Part shown: positions 22,519 through 30,947 of the stretch, piece by piece
Layout: each line of letters starts with the position of its first letter
How positions within the stretch are numbered: position 1 is the stretch's first letter
Source of the DNA: Paenibacillus lutrae
Lineage (GTDB): Bacteria; Bacillota; Bacilli; Paenibacillales; NBRC-103111
Length of the DNA stretch: 64,000 bases
Direction of reading: 5' to 3'
Assembly (NCBI RefSeq): GCF_009757775.1
Contig: NZ_RHLK01000009.1
Location: 62,001 to 126,000 of the forward strand
The notes under the pieces: generated by a model
Databases searched by the model: none
What the model saw: the letters and a program-made list of their open reading frames with translations, nothing else
What the model was told of the DNA's origin: nothing
Position numbers and translations under genes: made by a program

Positions 22519-24294
22519 ATGAAGCTGGCGAGGTTAGGCGTTCTTATCGATGAAGCGACGGTGAAGAAGCGCCAGAAATGCGGCGTGAATGTGTTCGAGT
22601 GTTACATAGAAGAAATTCTTGAACATGCGGGAGTAGCGTTTACGGTGATCGCGGACAGCGGCGCGCTGGACACTTCCATGTTCGATATCGTGATTGCTTC
22701 GGTCGTACCGGAGAACGATGCGGCAGCGGACTTGCTGTGGGATTTTGCGCAAGCCGGGGGGACGCTCATCTCCTACGGCGGCCTTGGACCGTTTGCCAAG
22801 CGGCTTGGCTGCACGCAAGGGGCGCGTCCGGGCACGTGTTATGCCCGGCCGCCGGAGTTCCATGCGGTGCCGGCGGCTCTGCGGTGCTTATCCGCTCAGC
22901 CGTGGCACGCGGATAAGGAAGACTCCGGCACGGCGCACGGAGAACTGCACGCAGCCTCGCCTCATGGCGAGCTTAGCGGTCCGGTGCTGCACTCCTTTGC
23001 GGTCGGCAAAGGGACGATTCATCGATGGGCGGTAGATATTCCGGCCACGGTTGTCTATTTGCAGCAAGGGAGGGGACCGGTCTACCAGGACGGCATTCCG
23101 GCTCCAGATGGAAGCGCTAACATTGATGAGGGTATCCTGAAAGCGGATGACGAAATCAGTTTCGACTGGCAGTGGGACCGCAGCAGGACGGCGACGGGAA
23201 TGCCTTATTTTGCTTATCCTCATGCGGATTATTGGAGGGAGATGCTCCTGTCTCATCTGATTCGGTGTGCACTGGCGACGGGACGGTCGCTTCCGCTGCT
23301 GGATTATTGGCCGGAGGGAACGGGGCGGGTGGCGCTGATCTCGTTCGATAGTGATTTTAATGAGGACGAAAGAGCGATCATCACGCTGGACGTTCTGAAG
23401 GAACTGAAGATCCCGTCCACTTGGTGCATGATCGAGCCCGGTTATTCTGCTCAAGTATATGAGCGGGTACAGGCGGAGGGGCACGAGCTGGCTCTGCACT
23501 ACAATGCTCTGGAGCAGGAGAACGGCATTTGGAGTCTGGAGGAATTCACGCGCCAGCGGCTGTGGATGCAGGAGGCGACGGGGGTGAAACAAGTCACTTC
23601 GAGCAAAAACCACTATACGAGGTATGAAGGCTGGGGAGAGCTGTTCCGCTGGTGCGAGGCGAACGGCGTTGCCGCCGATCAGACAAGAGGACCGACAAAG
23701 CGGGGCAATGTGGGATTCTTGTTCGGGACGTGCCACCCGTATTTTCCAATCGCCTGGTGTGACGAGGGGAACCGGAGATACGATGTGCTGGAAATCGGAT
23801 TCCTGACCCAGGACATGAACCACCCCAGCTTGTCCGATACGTCCGTGATTGAGCCTTTTCTGGAACAAGTTGCGAATGTAGGGGGCGTGGGGCACTTTCT
23901 TTTTCACCAGATTCATATCCACGGTCTGGAGCCGGTGCGCCAAGCCATACGCGAGGTTGTGCAGCAAGCGAGTCAGATGGGATTCACATTCTGGACCTCG
24001 AAGCAAATCAATGACTGGCAGCGGGCGAGAAGAAAGATACAGGTGACCGGCATAGATGAATCCGGACGGGTTCAGCTGGAGCGTGCGGGCGTAGAGGAAT
24101 CTCTGGCGGTATGGCTGCCGGTCAGCGAAGCTGCGGAGACCATTGAACCCGGAGAATCCCGAGCCATAGAATCCAGAGAACCCAGAGAACCCAGAGAACC
24201 CAGAGAATCCAATGAGATTGTATACCGATACGGCATTCCTTGTATCAAGCAAGTCGAGCACAGCACTTGGGAGGAGCGGAATACGGATGAATAG
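22519..24294 (+). CDS. Polysaccharide-deacetylase-like protein with amidotransferase-like N-terminal domain
   Basis: 591 residues from ATG 22519 (GAAGGTGACAGG upstream). The first 110 residues (RLGVLIDEATVK, FDIVIASVVPEND, GGTLISYGGLGPFAKRLG) look like the class-I amidotransferase or beta-galactosidase trimerisation fold without an obvious catalytic Cys. Residues from about 270 form a NodB-type barrel: VALISFDSDFNED supplies the metal Asp position, and GHELALHYN gives the paired His; GHFLFHQIHIHG may complete the site. No signal peptide, so cytoplasmic. The tail carries a tandem EPREPREPRE tract before the last 25 residues. It overlaps the aminotransferase gene by 8 bp and heads the sugar-related cluster. 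Substrate unknown; deacetylation or deformylation of an amino sugar is one possibility. Confidence 0.75.
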   Translation: MKLARLGVLIDEATVKKRQKCGVNVFECYIEEILEHAGVAFTVIADSGALDTSMFDIVIASVVPENDAAADLLWDFAQAGGTLISYGGLGPFAKRLGCTQGARPGTCYARPPEFHAVPAALRCLSAQPWHADKEDSGTAHGELHAASPHGELSGPVLHSFAVGKGTIHRWAVDIPATVVYLQQGRGPVYQDGIPAPDGSANIDEGILKADDEISFDWQWDRSRTATGMPYFAYPHADYWREMLLSHLIRCALATGRSLPLLDYWPEGTGRVALISFDSDFNEDERAIITLDVLKELKIPSTWCMIEPGYSAQVYERVQAEGHELALHYNALEQENGIWSLEEFTRQRLWMQEATGVKQVTSSKNHYTRYEGWGELFRWCEANGVAADQTRGPTKRGNVGFLFGTCHPYFPIAWCDEGNRRYDVLEIGFLTQDMNHPSLSDTSVIEPFLEQVANVGGVGHFLFHQIHIHGLEPVRQAIREVVQQASQMGFTFWTSKQINDWQRARRKIQVTGIDESGRVQLERAGVEESLAVWLPVSEAAETIEPGESRAIESREPREPREPRESNEIVYRYGIPCIKQVEHSTWEERNTDE

Positions 24295-25525
24295 AGCAGA
24301 ATTAGCGATTCACGGCGGCAGTAAGGTCAAGACGACGCCTTTTGGAACGGGCAAGCGGTTCGGATTCGAAGAGGTGTCGGAGCTTGTGGAGGCGCTGAAT
24401 CAGAATACGCTTTTCTATCATTTCGGCGGCAAAGTAAAGCAGTTTCTTCATGACTTCAACGAAATATACGGTGTCCGCTACAGTGTGGCGGCGTCTTCCG
24501 GGACTGCTGCTATCCATGTGGCGCTTGGAGCGGCCGGCATAACGGCCGGGGACGAGGTCATTACAAGCCCGATTACGGATCAGGGGACGCTGATCGGCAT
24601 TCTGTACCAGAACGCGATTCCCGTCTTCGCCGACCTCGACCCGCATACGTACAACATGGACCCGCACTCAATCGAGGCGCGGATCACCGGGCGGACCAAA
24701 GCCATCGTGGTTGTTCATCTGGCAGGCAATGCGGCTGATATGGACCCGATTATGGAGATTGCCCGCAAGCACAAGCTTAAGGTCATTGAGGACTGCGCGC
24801 AAAGCTATCTGACGAAGTATAAAGGCAAGCTGGTCGGCACGATCGGCGATTACGGCTGCTTCAGCACGAATGATTTCAAGCACATTTCGACCGGAGATGG
24901 AGGGCTGGTGACGGTCAATTCCGGAGATGAGAAGGACTATCATGTGACGCATGCTTTTGCGGATAAAAACTACCAGCGCTTCGGCAGCAGCGTCCAGCGC
25001 GATCTGCACCATCTGGCGCCGAACTACCGGATGACGGAGCTTCAGGGCGCGGTCGGTATTGCGCAGTTGAAGAAGCTTGGGAGTATATGCGAGCGCAGGC
25101 AGCAGTACGGTGACCGTATTACGGCGGAGATCGGCGGCCTCCCCGGGATTGAGCCTCACGTGGTGGAGCCGGGCAACGAGTGCACGTACTGGTTCTACAT
25201 GTTCCGGTTGAATCTCAGCGAACTGAGCTGCACTCGTACGGAATTCTGCAAGGCGCTTGAAGCGGAGGGGATTCCGAATATGGAAGGGTACATTCCGGAT
25301 GTGGTGTATATGCAGCCTTTATTCCAGAATAGAACGGCGTATCCGGACTCTCATTATCCTTTCGAGCTGACCGGAATGACGTATGAAAGAGGGCTTTGCC
25401 CGAACGCGGAGAGCATTCTGCAGACGGCGGTGCGGCTGCCGGTCAATGAATTTTATACGGAGAAGGACATCGGCGAGATGATAGCGGGTATTCACAAGGT
25501 CGCTTCCTTCTACGGGAAACGATAG
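24287..25525 (+). CDS. DegT/DnrJ/EryC1/StrS-family PLP aminotransferase
   Basis: 412 residues from ATG 24287, which overlaps the previous stop; GGAGGAGCGG lies upstream and earlier in-frame residues are not family-like. Fold-type I features: SSGTAAIHVALGAAGITAGDEVI (cofactor phosphate site), VVHLAGNAADMDPIM, KVIEDCAQSYLTKYKGK, and the Schiff-base lysine in STNDFKHISTGDGG. C-terminal part: APNYRMTELQGAVGIAQL. The family transaminates keto-sugars, inosose-type cyclitols or AHBA precursors, often beside Gfo/Idh/MocA dehydrogenases as here. Which substrate applies cannot be read from the sequence. Confidence 0.9.
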   Translation: MNRAELAIHGGSKVKTTPFGTGKRFGFEEVSELVEALNQNTLFYHFGGKVKQFLHDFNEIYGVRYSVAASSGTAAIHVALGAAGITAGDEVITSPITDQGTLIGILYQNAIPVFADLDPHTYNMDPHSIEARITGRTKAIVVVHLAGNAADMDPIMEIARKHKLKVIEDCAQSYLTKYKGKLVGTIGDYGCFSTNDFKHISTGDGGLVTVNSGDEKDYHVTHAFADKNYQRFGSSVQRDLHHLAPNYRMTELQGAVGIAQLKKLGSICERRQQYGDRITAEIGGLPGIEPHVVEPGNECTYWFYMFRLNLSELSCTRTEFCKALEAEGIPNMEGYIPDVVYMQPLFQNRTAYPDSHYPFELTGMTYERGLCPNAESILQTAVRLPVNEFYTEKDIGEMIAGIHKVASFYGKR

Positions 25526-25537
25526 GAGGGCGGGCTT

Positions 25538-26455
25538 ATGAACACAAGCAGCAAGCTGAAGCTGGGCATCATCGGACTGGATACTTCGCATGCGGCAGCG
25601 TTTACCGAGCTGCTGAGCCAGGAGAGTCACCGCTATCATGTGCAGGGCGGCATCGTCACCGCAGCATACCCGGGTGGTTCCGGCGACTTCGAGCTGAGCC
25701 GCTCCCGGGTACAGGGCTTCACGGATGAGCTGCGGCAGAAGTACGGCGTCCAGATTGTAGACTCCCCGGAAGAGGTGGCCCGGCAGTGTGACGCCATACT
25801 GCTGGAATCCGTCGATGGGCGCGTGCATCTGGAGCAGTTCCGCCGGATAGCGGGCTATGGCAAGCCGGTATTTATTGATAAGCCGTTCACGGTGGACGCC
25901 GCCGAGGCAGCCGAAATTATCCGGCTGGCGGAGGAGAGCGCTGTGCCTGTCATGAGCAGCTCCGCTCTCCGGTTCGCCGAGGGAGTGAGGCAGGCGCTCG
26001 CTGCAGATGAACTCGGACAGATTATCGGCGCGGACTGCTACGGCCCTATGGAGCTGCAGCCGACGCAGCCGGGCCTATTCTGGTACGGCATCCACAGTGT
26101 GGAGATGCTGTATACGTTTATGGGGCCGGGCTGCTCCGAAGTAACGGCTGCGATGACCGAGCATCATGATGTCGTCACAGGTACATGGAAGGATGGCCGC
26201 ATCGGCACGATTCGGGGCAACCGCTGCGGTAACATGACCTTCGGCGCGATGGTGCATAGGGAGCAGGGCTCCCGGCCGGTCGATGTTTATGCGCACGATA
26301 AGCCGTATTATGCCAGCCTGCTTGAGCAGATCATGCCCTTTTTCCATACGGGAGTGTCTCCGGTGACGCTGGATGAGACATGGGAAATCATCCGTTTTAT
26401 CGAAGCAGCCAACGAAAGCCGGTTGAGCGGTAAGCCGGTCCGGCTGCGGTCTTAG
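25538..26455 (+). CDS. Gfo/Idh/MocA-family oxidoreductase
   Basis: 305 residues from ATG 25538 with AGGAGGGCGG upstream. The N-terminal Rossmann fold has KLGIIGLDTSHAAAFTELL (nucleotide loop), CDAILLESVDGRVHLEQ and the family DKPF (usual EKP) motif in KPVFIDKPFTVD. The C-terminal half has WYGIHSVEMLYTFMG, where the His is the likely catalytic base. NAD(P)-dependent oxidation of a sugar or cyclitol hydroxyl is expected. Such dehydrogenases commonly supply the ketone for a DegT aminotransferase, the gene just upstream. It is somewhat short for the family, with a compact C-terminal sheet domain. Confidence 0.85.
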   Translation: MNTSSKLKLGIIGLDTSHAAAFTELLSQESHRYHVQGGIVTAAYPGGSGDFELSRSRVQGFTDELRQKYGVQIVDSPEEVARQCDAILLESVDGRVHLEQFRRIAGYGKPVFIDKPFTVDAAEAAEIIRLAEESAVPVMSSSALRFAEGVRQALAADELGQIIGADCYGPMELQPTQPGLFWYGIHSVEMLYTFMGPGCSEVTAAMTEHHDVVTGTWKDGRIGTIRGNRCGNMTFGAMVHREQGSRPVDVYAHDKPYYASLLEQIMPFFHTGVSPVTLDETWEIIRFIEAANESRLSGKPVRLRS

Positions 26456-26457
26456 CG

Positions 26458-27474
26458 ATGTCTGTCTACCGCAGGGAACTTGCTTCGTTAACCGCAGAGC
26501 TTACGGACTCGGTGCAATGGGCATCCAAACGCGCAGCTATTCTGCAGCAGTGGCTGGAGCTGATGGGCGGCCTGCCGGAGCGGGTGCCGGTCCGTATCGA
26601 CTGGCTGTCCTCTACATCCGAAGCTGCCCATACCCGTCATCATATCCGCTATGATACGGTGCACGGCGATCAGGTCACCGCGTACCTGCTGGTGCCGCAC
26701 ATTGCGGACGGCTCCGGGGCGCAGGCGCCGCTGCCGGCCGTGCTGGCCCTGCACCCGACTGCGGATGCGGGCAAAGGAGACATCGCGCTGGCTTCGGGAA
26801 GGGACGGCCGCAAGTATGCGCTTGAGCTGGTGGGGCGCGGATATGTCGTGCTGGCCCCGGACAGCATAACGGCCGGGGAGCGCCGGGAGGCAGGAAGCGG
26901 CTTCTTCCATACCGGGGCTTTCTATACCCGTCATCCCGAGTGGTCAGCCGTAGGCAAGATGCTGGCTGATCATCTGCAGGGACTGGATCTGCTCTGCAGC
27001 CTGCCGCAAGTGGATTCGGAGCGGATCGGCGCGATCGGGCACTCGCTTGGGGGCTACAACGCTTATTTCCTGGCCGGTGTAGATGCACGGGTGAGAGCTG
27101 TCGCCGTCAGCTGCGGTCTCTCCACCTTCCATGGAGATCCGGAACCGGAACGATGGGGAGTGCGGAGCTGGTTTACCCACCTGCCAGAGGTAACGGAGGC
27201 CCTTGCGCAGGAGAGGCTCTCCTTCGATTTCCATGAAATCGCCGCACTGGCTGCCCCCACGCCGTTCTTCTGCTGGATTGCCCAGCAGGATCCATATATG
27301 CCCCACTGGCAGGAAATCGGTGAAGCTGCTGCAGAACTGCGCCGGCTGTATGAATTCCTGGGCTGCGGGAGCAGGCTGCAGGCCGTCATCGGCACCTCGG
27401 GTCATGATTTTCCTGAACCCGTGCGCGAATGGGCCTACAATTTCCTGGATCACTGGTTAAGAAGTTCAACTTAG
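26458..27474 (+). CDS. Alpha/beta hydrolase (dienelactone hydrolase / acetyl-xylan-esterase-like)
   Basis: 338 residues from ATG 26458, two bases after the previous stop. Motifs in order: LPAVLALHPTADAGKGD (oxyanion strand), GYVVLAPDSITAGER, nucleophile elbow GAIGHSLGGYNAYF (Ser), CWIAQQDPYMP (candidate acid) and IGTSGHDFPEPVREW (His). The order fits the DLH/prolyl-oligopeptidase-like branch, which often removes acyl groups from carbohydrates. No signal peptide, so it acts on imported material. Tightly coupled to the oxidoreductase and aminotransferase genes. Confidence 0.8.
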   Translation: MSVYRRELASLTAELTDSVQWASKRAAILQQWLELMGGLPERVPVRIDWLSSTSEAAHTRHHIRYDTVHGDQVTAYLLVPHIADGSGAQAPLPAVLALHPTADAGKGDIALASGRDGRKYALELVGRGYVVLAPDSITAGERREAGSGFFHTGAFYTRHPEWSAVGKMLADHLQGLDLLCSLPQVDSERIGAIGHSLGGYNAYFLAGVDARVRAVAVSCGLSTFHGDPEPERWGVRSWFTHLPEVTEALAQERLSFDFHEIAALAAPTPFFCWIAQQDPYMPHWQEIGEAAAELRRLYEFLGCGSRLQAVIGTSGHDFPEPVREWAYNFLDHWLRSST

Positions 27475-27624
27475 CCGGATGAGGTTGCCGCTTCTGAGTC
27501 ACAGGTGCGAACGAGAGCTGATTCTCACCCTAATCCTGCCTGGGCTGCTGAATGCCTCCCGTACAGGTCTTTTCCCGAAGTATAGCCAAACTCACAAATA
27601 CTCAAGACGAAAGAGGTGGTCTCC

Positions 27625-28560
27625 TTGCAGATTCATCCGCGTTCTCCTTCGGCTCCCGGCGTCAAGCGGCCACGGTTCAATAAGCAGCGGCTGCTCGAGA
27701 ATGTATGCGGTTATGTGTTTATAACTCCGATGCTCATAGGAGTTACCATCATGACCCTGCTGCCGATTATTGCTTCCTTTTTCCTCAGCTTTACGGATTG
27801 GAATTTCCTGCACGGCTTCAAACGCATTGATTTTATCGGTTTGCGTAACTTCGAGCGATTGTTTGCAGACAGCATTTTCTGGCAAGCGATGAAGAACAAT
27901 CTGATCTTTATGCTTGTCGTGCCGACCACTCTGGCTCTGTCACTCCTGCTCGCAGTTATCATTAATAAATATGTGTACTTCAAAGACATGTTCAAGGTCA
28001 TTTATTTTATGCCCTATATCTCCAGCGTCGTGGCCGTAGCCATGGTGTGGCAGGTGCTGTTCCACCCTTCCTACGGTCCGGTCAACCAGATGCTCATGTC
28101 GATCGGCATTTCGGACCCTCCGAAATGGATTGCGGACGTCAATTTTGCGCTCCCGTCGATCATGATGATCATGATCTGGGTGTCCATCGGCTACAATCTG
28201 ATTATTTATATTGCCGGGCTGCAGTCCATACCGGCTGAGCTTTACGAGGCTGCGGAGATGGACGGCGCCAAGCCGTGGCAGCAGTTCCGCAGCATTACGC
28301 TGCCGATGCTGTCGCCGACGACTTTCTTCCTTCTGATTACCGGACTGATCGGGACGTTCAAAGTATTCGATCTGGTCCAGGTACTGACCGGAGGCGGCCC
28401 GGCTAACTCCACCTCCGTCGTTGTGTTTCATTTGTACGAGACCGCATTCGTTCATCTGAAAATGGGCTATGCTTCTACAATGGCCCTGGTGCTGTTCGTC
28501 ACTATTTTTCTCATTACGCTCATTCAATGGTATGGCCAGCGCAAATGGGTGAACTACTAG
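27625..28560 (+). CDS. Sugar ABC transporter permease (CUT1, UgpA/LplB type)
   Basis: 311 residues from TTG 27625, chosen because AAGAGGTGG lies about five bases upstream; an in-frame GTG nine bases earlier overlaps that site. Six membrane helices; the coupling loop reads ELYEAAEMDGAKPWQQFRSITLPML and the protein ends after LVLFVTIFLITLIQW. Together with the next gene it forms the channel of an importer for an oligosaccharide or modified sugar. It follows the hydrolase gene by 150 bp with no terminator seen. Confidence 0.92.
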   Translation: MQIHPRSPSAPGVKRPRFNKQRLLENVCGYVFITPMLIGVTIMTLLPIIASFFLSFTDWNFLHGFKRIDFIGLRNFERLFADSIFWQAMKNNLIFMLVVPTTLALSLLLAVIINKYVYFKDMFKVIYFMPYISSVVAVAMVWQVLFHPSYGPVNQMLMSIGISDPPKWIADVNFALPSIMMIMIWVSIGYNLIIYIAGLQSIPAELYEAAEMDGAKPWQQFRSITLPMLSPTTFFLLITGLIGTFKVFDLVQVLTGGGPANSTSVVVFHLYETAFVHLKMGYASTMALVLFVTIFLITLIQWYGQRKWVNY

Positions 28561-28573
28561 GAGGTGAAGCCAA

Positions 28574-29410
28574 ATGACATTCCGGAATCTCGATATCCGC
28601 AAAGTCATCATGACCGCGATTCTGCTTGTGATCGGATTTGCGTTCCTGCTTCCATTCCTCTGGATGGTGTCGACTTCTCTGAAGCCGGAGGCAGACGTGT
28701 TCAAGTATCCGATCGAATGGATTCCGAAGCAGTGGCAGGCCGTGCAGAACTATTCGGAGGTGTGGATGGGCCAGTACCCGTTCTACCTCTTCTACTGGAA
28801 TTCGATCAAAGTGACCGTACTCACAACACTTTGCTCCCTCCTGTTCTCTTGTATGGCCGCTTACGCATTCGCGAAGATTGATTTCAAAGGGAGAGAAGCC
28901 GCTTTCCTGATCGTACTGGCCACCTATATGATCCCGAGCCAGGCTATTCTCGTTCCTCAATTTATTATTTACCGCGAACTGAGGCTTTTCGATACCCACA
29001 CCGGCCTCATATTGCTTAACAGTTTCAGCGTTCTCGGAACTTTCCTGCTCCGCCAGTTTTTCCTGGGCATTAACAATGAATATATAGATGCGGCCAAAAT
29101 GGACGGCGCCGGACACACCCGTATTTTTTTTACGATCGGCATTCCTCTGGTCCGTCCGGCCATCGCCACCTATGGTATACTGCGGTTTATCTGGACTTGG
29201 AACGATTACCAGAATCCGCTCATATTCCTGCGGTCGGAGCATTTGTTCACGCTGCAGCTCGGTATCCGTAAATTCGCGGACGCCTATGGCGAGTTCTATT
29301 CTCTGATTATGGCCGGCTCGGTTATTGCGATTGTTCCGCTCCTGCTTGTTTTCCTGATCGGGCAGAAGCAGGTGATCGAAGGGATTTCCCTTGGCGGGGT
29401 CAAAGGTTAA
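28574..29410 (+). CDS. Sugar ABC transporter permease (CUT1, UgpE/MalG type)
   Basis: 278 residues from ATG 28574 with AGGAGGTGAAG upstream, 13 bp after the first permease. Features of the second CUT1 permease: FLLPFLWMVSTSLKPEADVF near the start, and the EAA loop EYIDAAKMDGAGHTRIFFTIGIPLVRPA. It ends in ...GISLGGVKG, a common C-terminus in this family. No ATPase gene is nearby, so the pair probably shares a general MsmX-type ATPase encoded elsewhere; that is inference from known Bacillota practice. Confidence 0.93.
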   Translation: MTFRNLDIRKVIMTAILLVIGFAFLLPFLWMVSTSLKPEADVFKYPIEWIPKQWQAVQNYSEVWMGQYPFYLFYWNSIKVTVLTTLCSLLFSCMAAYAFAKIDFKGREAAFLIVLATYMIPSQAILVPQFIIYRELRLFDTHTGLILLNSFSVLGTFLLRQFFLGINNEYIDAAKMDGAGHTRIFFTIGIPLVRPAIATYGILRFIWTWNDYQNPLIFLRSEHLFTLQLGIRKFADAYGEFYSLIMAGSVIAIVPLLLVFLIGQKQVIEGISLGGVKG

Positions 29411-29497
29411 CGATCGGGCGATGGTTTTCCCTGTGCATCCGTTACCCGGTGTACAGCAAATATAAAGCGCATACAAAACTAATTTAGAGGGGAAATG

Positions 29498-30850
29498 ATG
29501 ATGACGATGTCCATGAAAAGATGGTTTTCCTTCACCGGCCTGGTTTTGGCGATTTCTTTAGCGGCCGGCTGCTCGCCTGCTCCGGAGGATGGATCTTCAT
29601 CCCAAGGAAACACGCCGGGCGGTCAAGTCAAAATTAAGTTCCACGCAGACGGCATCTCTTTTAAGAAGGAGGATCTTGAGCCGGTCATTGCTAAGTTTCA
29701 GGAGAAAAACCCGGGAATTCTCGTCGAGTTTATTCCGCTGAATGAAGCGAATGCGGCGGACAATGTCAAGAAGATTGATCTGCTGTCCGCTTCGGGCGAA
29801 CAGCTGGATGCGGTTCTGCTCCCGGATGACCGCAGCTATGCCCAGCGCTCCGCCAACGGCCTTCTTGAACCTTTGAATGATCTGATGAAGAAGGAAGGGA
29901 TCAAATTCGACGACGAGTACAAAGTCGATACTTCGATTGACGGCAACTATTACGGGCTTCCGGGTACGTTCCGGCAATATTTTGTCATTATGAACAAGAA
30001 CCATCTTGATGAGGCCAATTTGCCTGTTCCTAAAGACTGGACGTGGGATGAATATCTGGATTATGCCAAGAAAATGACCAAGGGTGAGGGAGCGACGAAG
30101 CGCTACGGCACTTATTTTCACAATTGGATCGATTATTTCCTGCTTGGCCTATGGAATCAGCCGGAGAAGAATGACCTTGTACTTGCCGATCATACCGTCA
30201 ATATTGACCATCCCGGCATTAAGAAGTCGATGGAGATACGGGCTCAAGCGGAGCACGTAGACAAATCGGCCACACCGTACGTGGATATCATCTCGCAGAA
30301 GCTTACGTATCGTCCGCTCTACTTTAACCAGCAGGCGAGCATGATGCCTACCGGTTCCTGGATGATCGGCGAAGTGGGCGGAGGTAAGGAGTTTACGGCG
30401 AACTTCAAGACCGTTTTTGCTCCAATGCCTAAGAATAAGAAGGAAGATCCGAATGGGTATTCCTTTATGAATGCGAACTTTGTGGGCGTTGTTTCCACTT
30501 CCAAGCATAAGGAGGAATCGTATAAATTCCTGCGTTTCTTCACAACCGAAGGTATTCCGATGATGAAGAAATATTTGTCTTCGTGGAAGAAGGAAGATAC
30601 GGCATCTGCCATTGATTTAATGATCAACGCTTCCAAGAACCCGGAGATGGTGGACAAAGAATCCCTCTTGTATACACTGGAGAATTCCAAGTCGATTACA
30701 AGACAAATCCCGGTCGCTTATACAGAGGAAGTCAATAAAGCTTACTCGTCCGAATTTGAACTGATGCTGCTCGGCAAACAGAATATTGAGAAAGCGCTTG
30801 CGAATACATCCAAGAAAGTGAAAGAGATTGTGGCGGCTAACAAAAAATAG
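29498..30850 (+). CDS. Sugar ABC transporter substrate-binding lipoprotein
   Basis: About 450 residues. Three ATG codons stand close together (29495, 29498, 29501); 29498 gives the best spacing from AGAGGGG. Lipobox SLAAGCSPA marks lipid attachment, followed by an acidic linker and the SBP_bac_1 fold: VIAKFQEKNPGILVEFIPLNE, DAVLLPDDRSYAQRSANGLLEPL, YGLPGTFRQYFVIMNKNHL, KDWTWDEYLDYAKKM and MPTGSWMIGEVG. It should bind the carbohydrate brought in by the two upstream permeases. Confidence 0.92.
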   Translation: MMTMSMKRWFSFTGLVLAISLAAGCSPAPEDGSSSQGNTPGGQVKIKFHADGISFKKEDLEPVIAKFQEKNPGILVEFIPLNEANAADNVKKIDLLSASGEQLDAVLLPDDRSYAQRSANGLLEPLNDLMKKEGIKFDDEYKVDTSIDGNYYGLPGTFRQYFVIMNKNHLDEANLPVPKDWTWDEYLDYAKKMTKGEGATKRYGTYFHNWIDYFLLGLWNQPEKNDLVLADHTVNIDHPGIKKSMEIRAQAEHVDKSATPYVDIISQKLTYRPLYFNQQASMMPTGSWMIGEVGGGKEFTANFKTVFAPMPKNKKEDPNGYSFMNANFVGVVSTSKHKEESYKFLRFFTTEGIPMMKKYLSSWKKEDTASAIDLMINASKNPEMVDKESLLYTLENSKSITRQIPVAYTEEVNKAYSSEFELMLLGKQNIEKALANTSKKVKEIVAANKK

Positions 30851-30854
30851 CCGG

Positions 30855-30917
30855 ATGCGCTTGGCGCATAAAGGTGGTAGAGTGAACAGTAGAGAGGAGC
30901 CGACAGGCTCCTCTTTA
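30855..30917 (+). terminator. Two hairpins between binding-protein gene and kinase gene
   Basis: ATGCGC/GCGCAT around 30855-30869 and AGAGGAGCC/GGCTCCTCT at 30893-30914 (GACA loop). Only TTTA follows, so full termination is doubtful. They may protect the abundant binding-protein mRNA and lower kinase expression. Confidence 0.45.
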
Positions 30918-30947
30918 CTAACTAATGATGAGCTGCAGGTGTAGCGT

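Noticed and set aside
22888-24261. 457-codon minus-strand frame across the deacetylase-like gene
   Set aside because: Length is due to GC-rich codon bias; composition is Arg/Leu-rich with FSGF repeats that mirror the EPRE repeats, and no start signal was found.
28520-29476. Minus-strand frame across the second sugar permease
   Set aside because: The plus strand encodes an unambiguous CUT1 permease; the shadow lacks motifs and a ribosome site.
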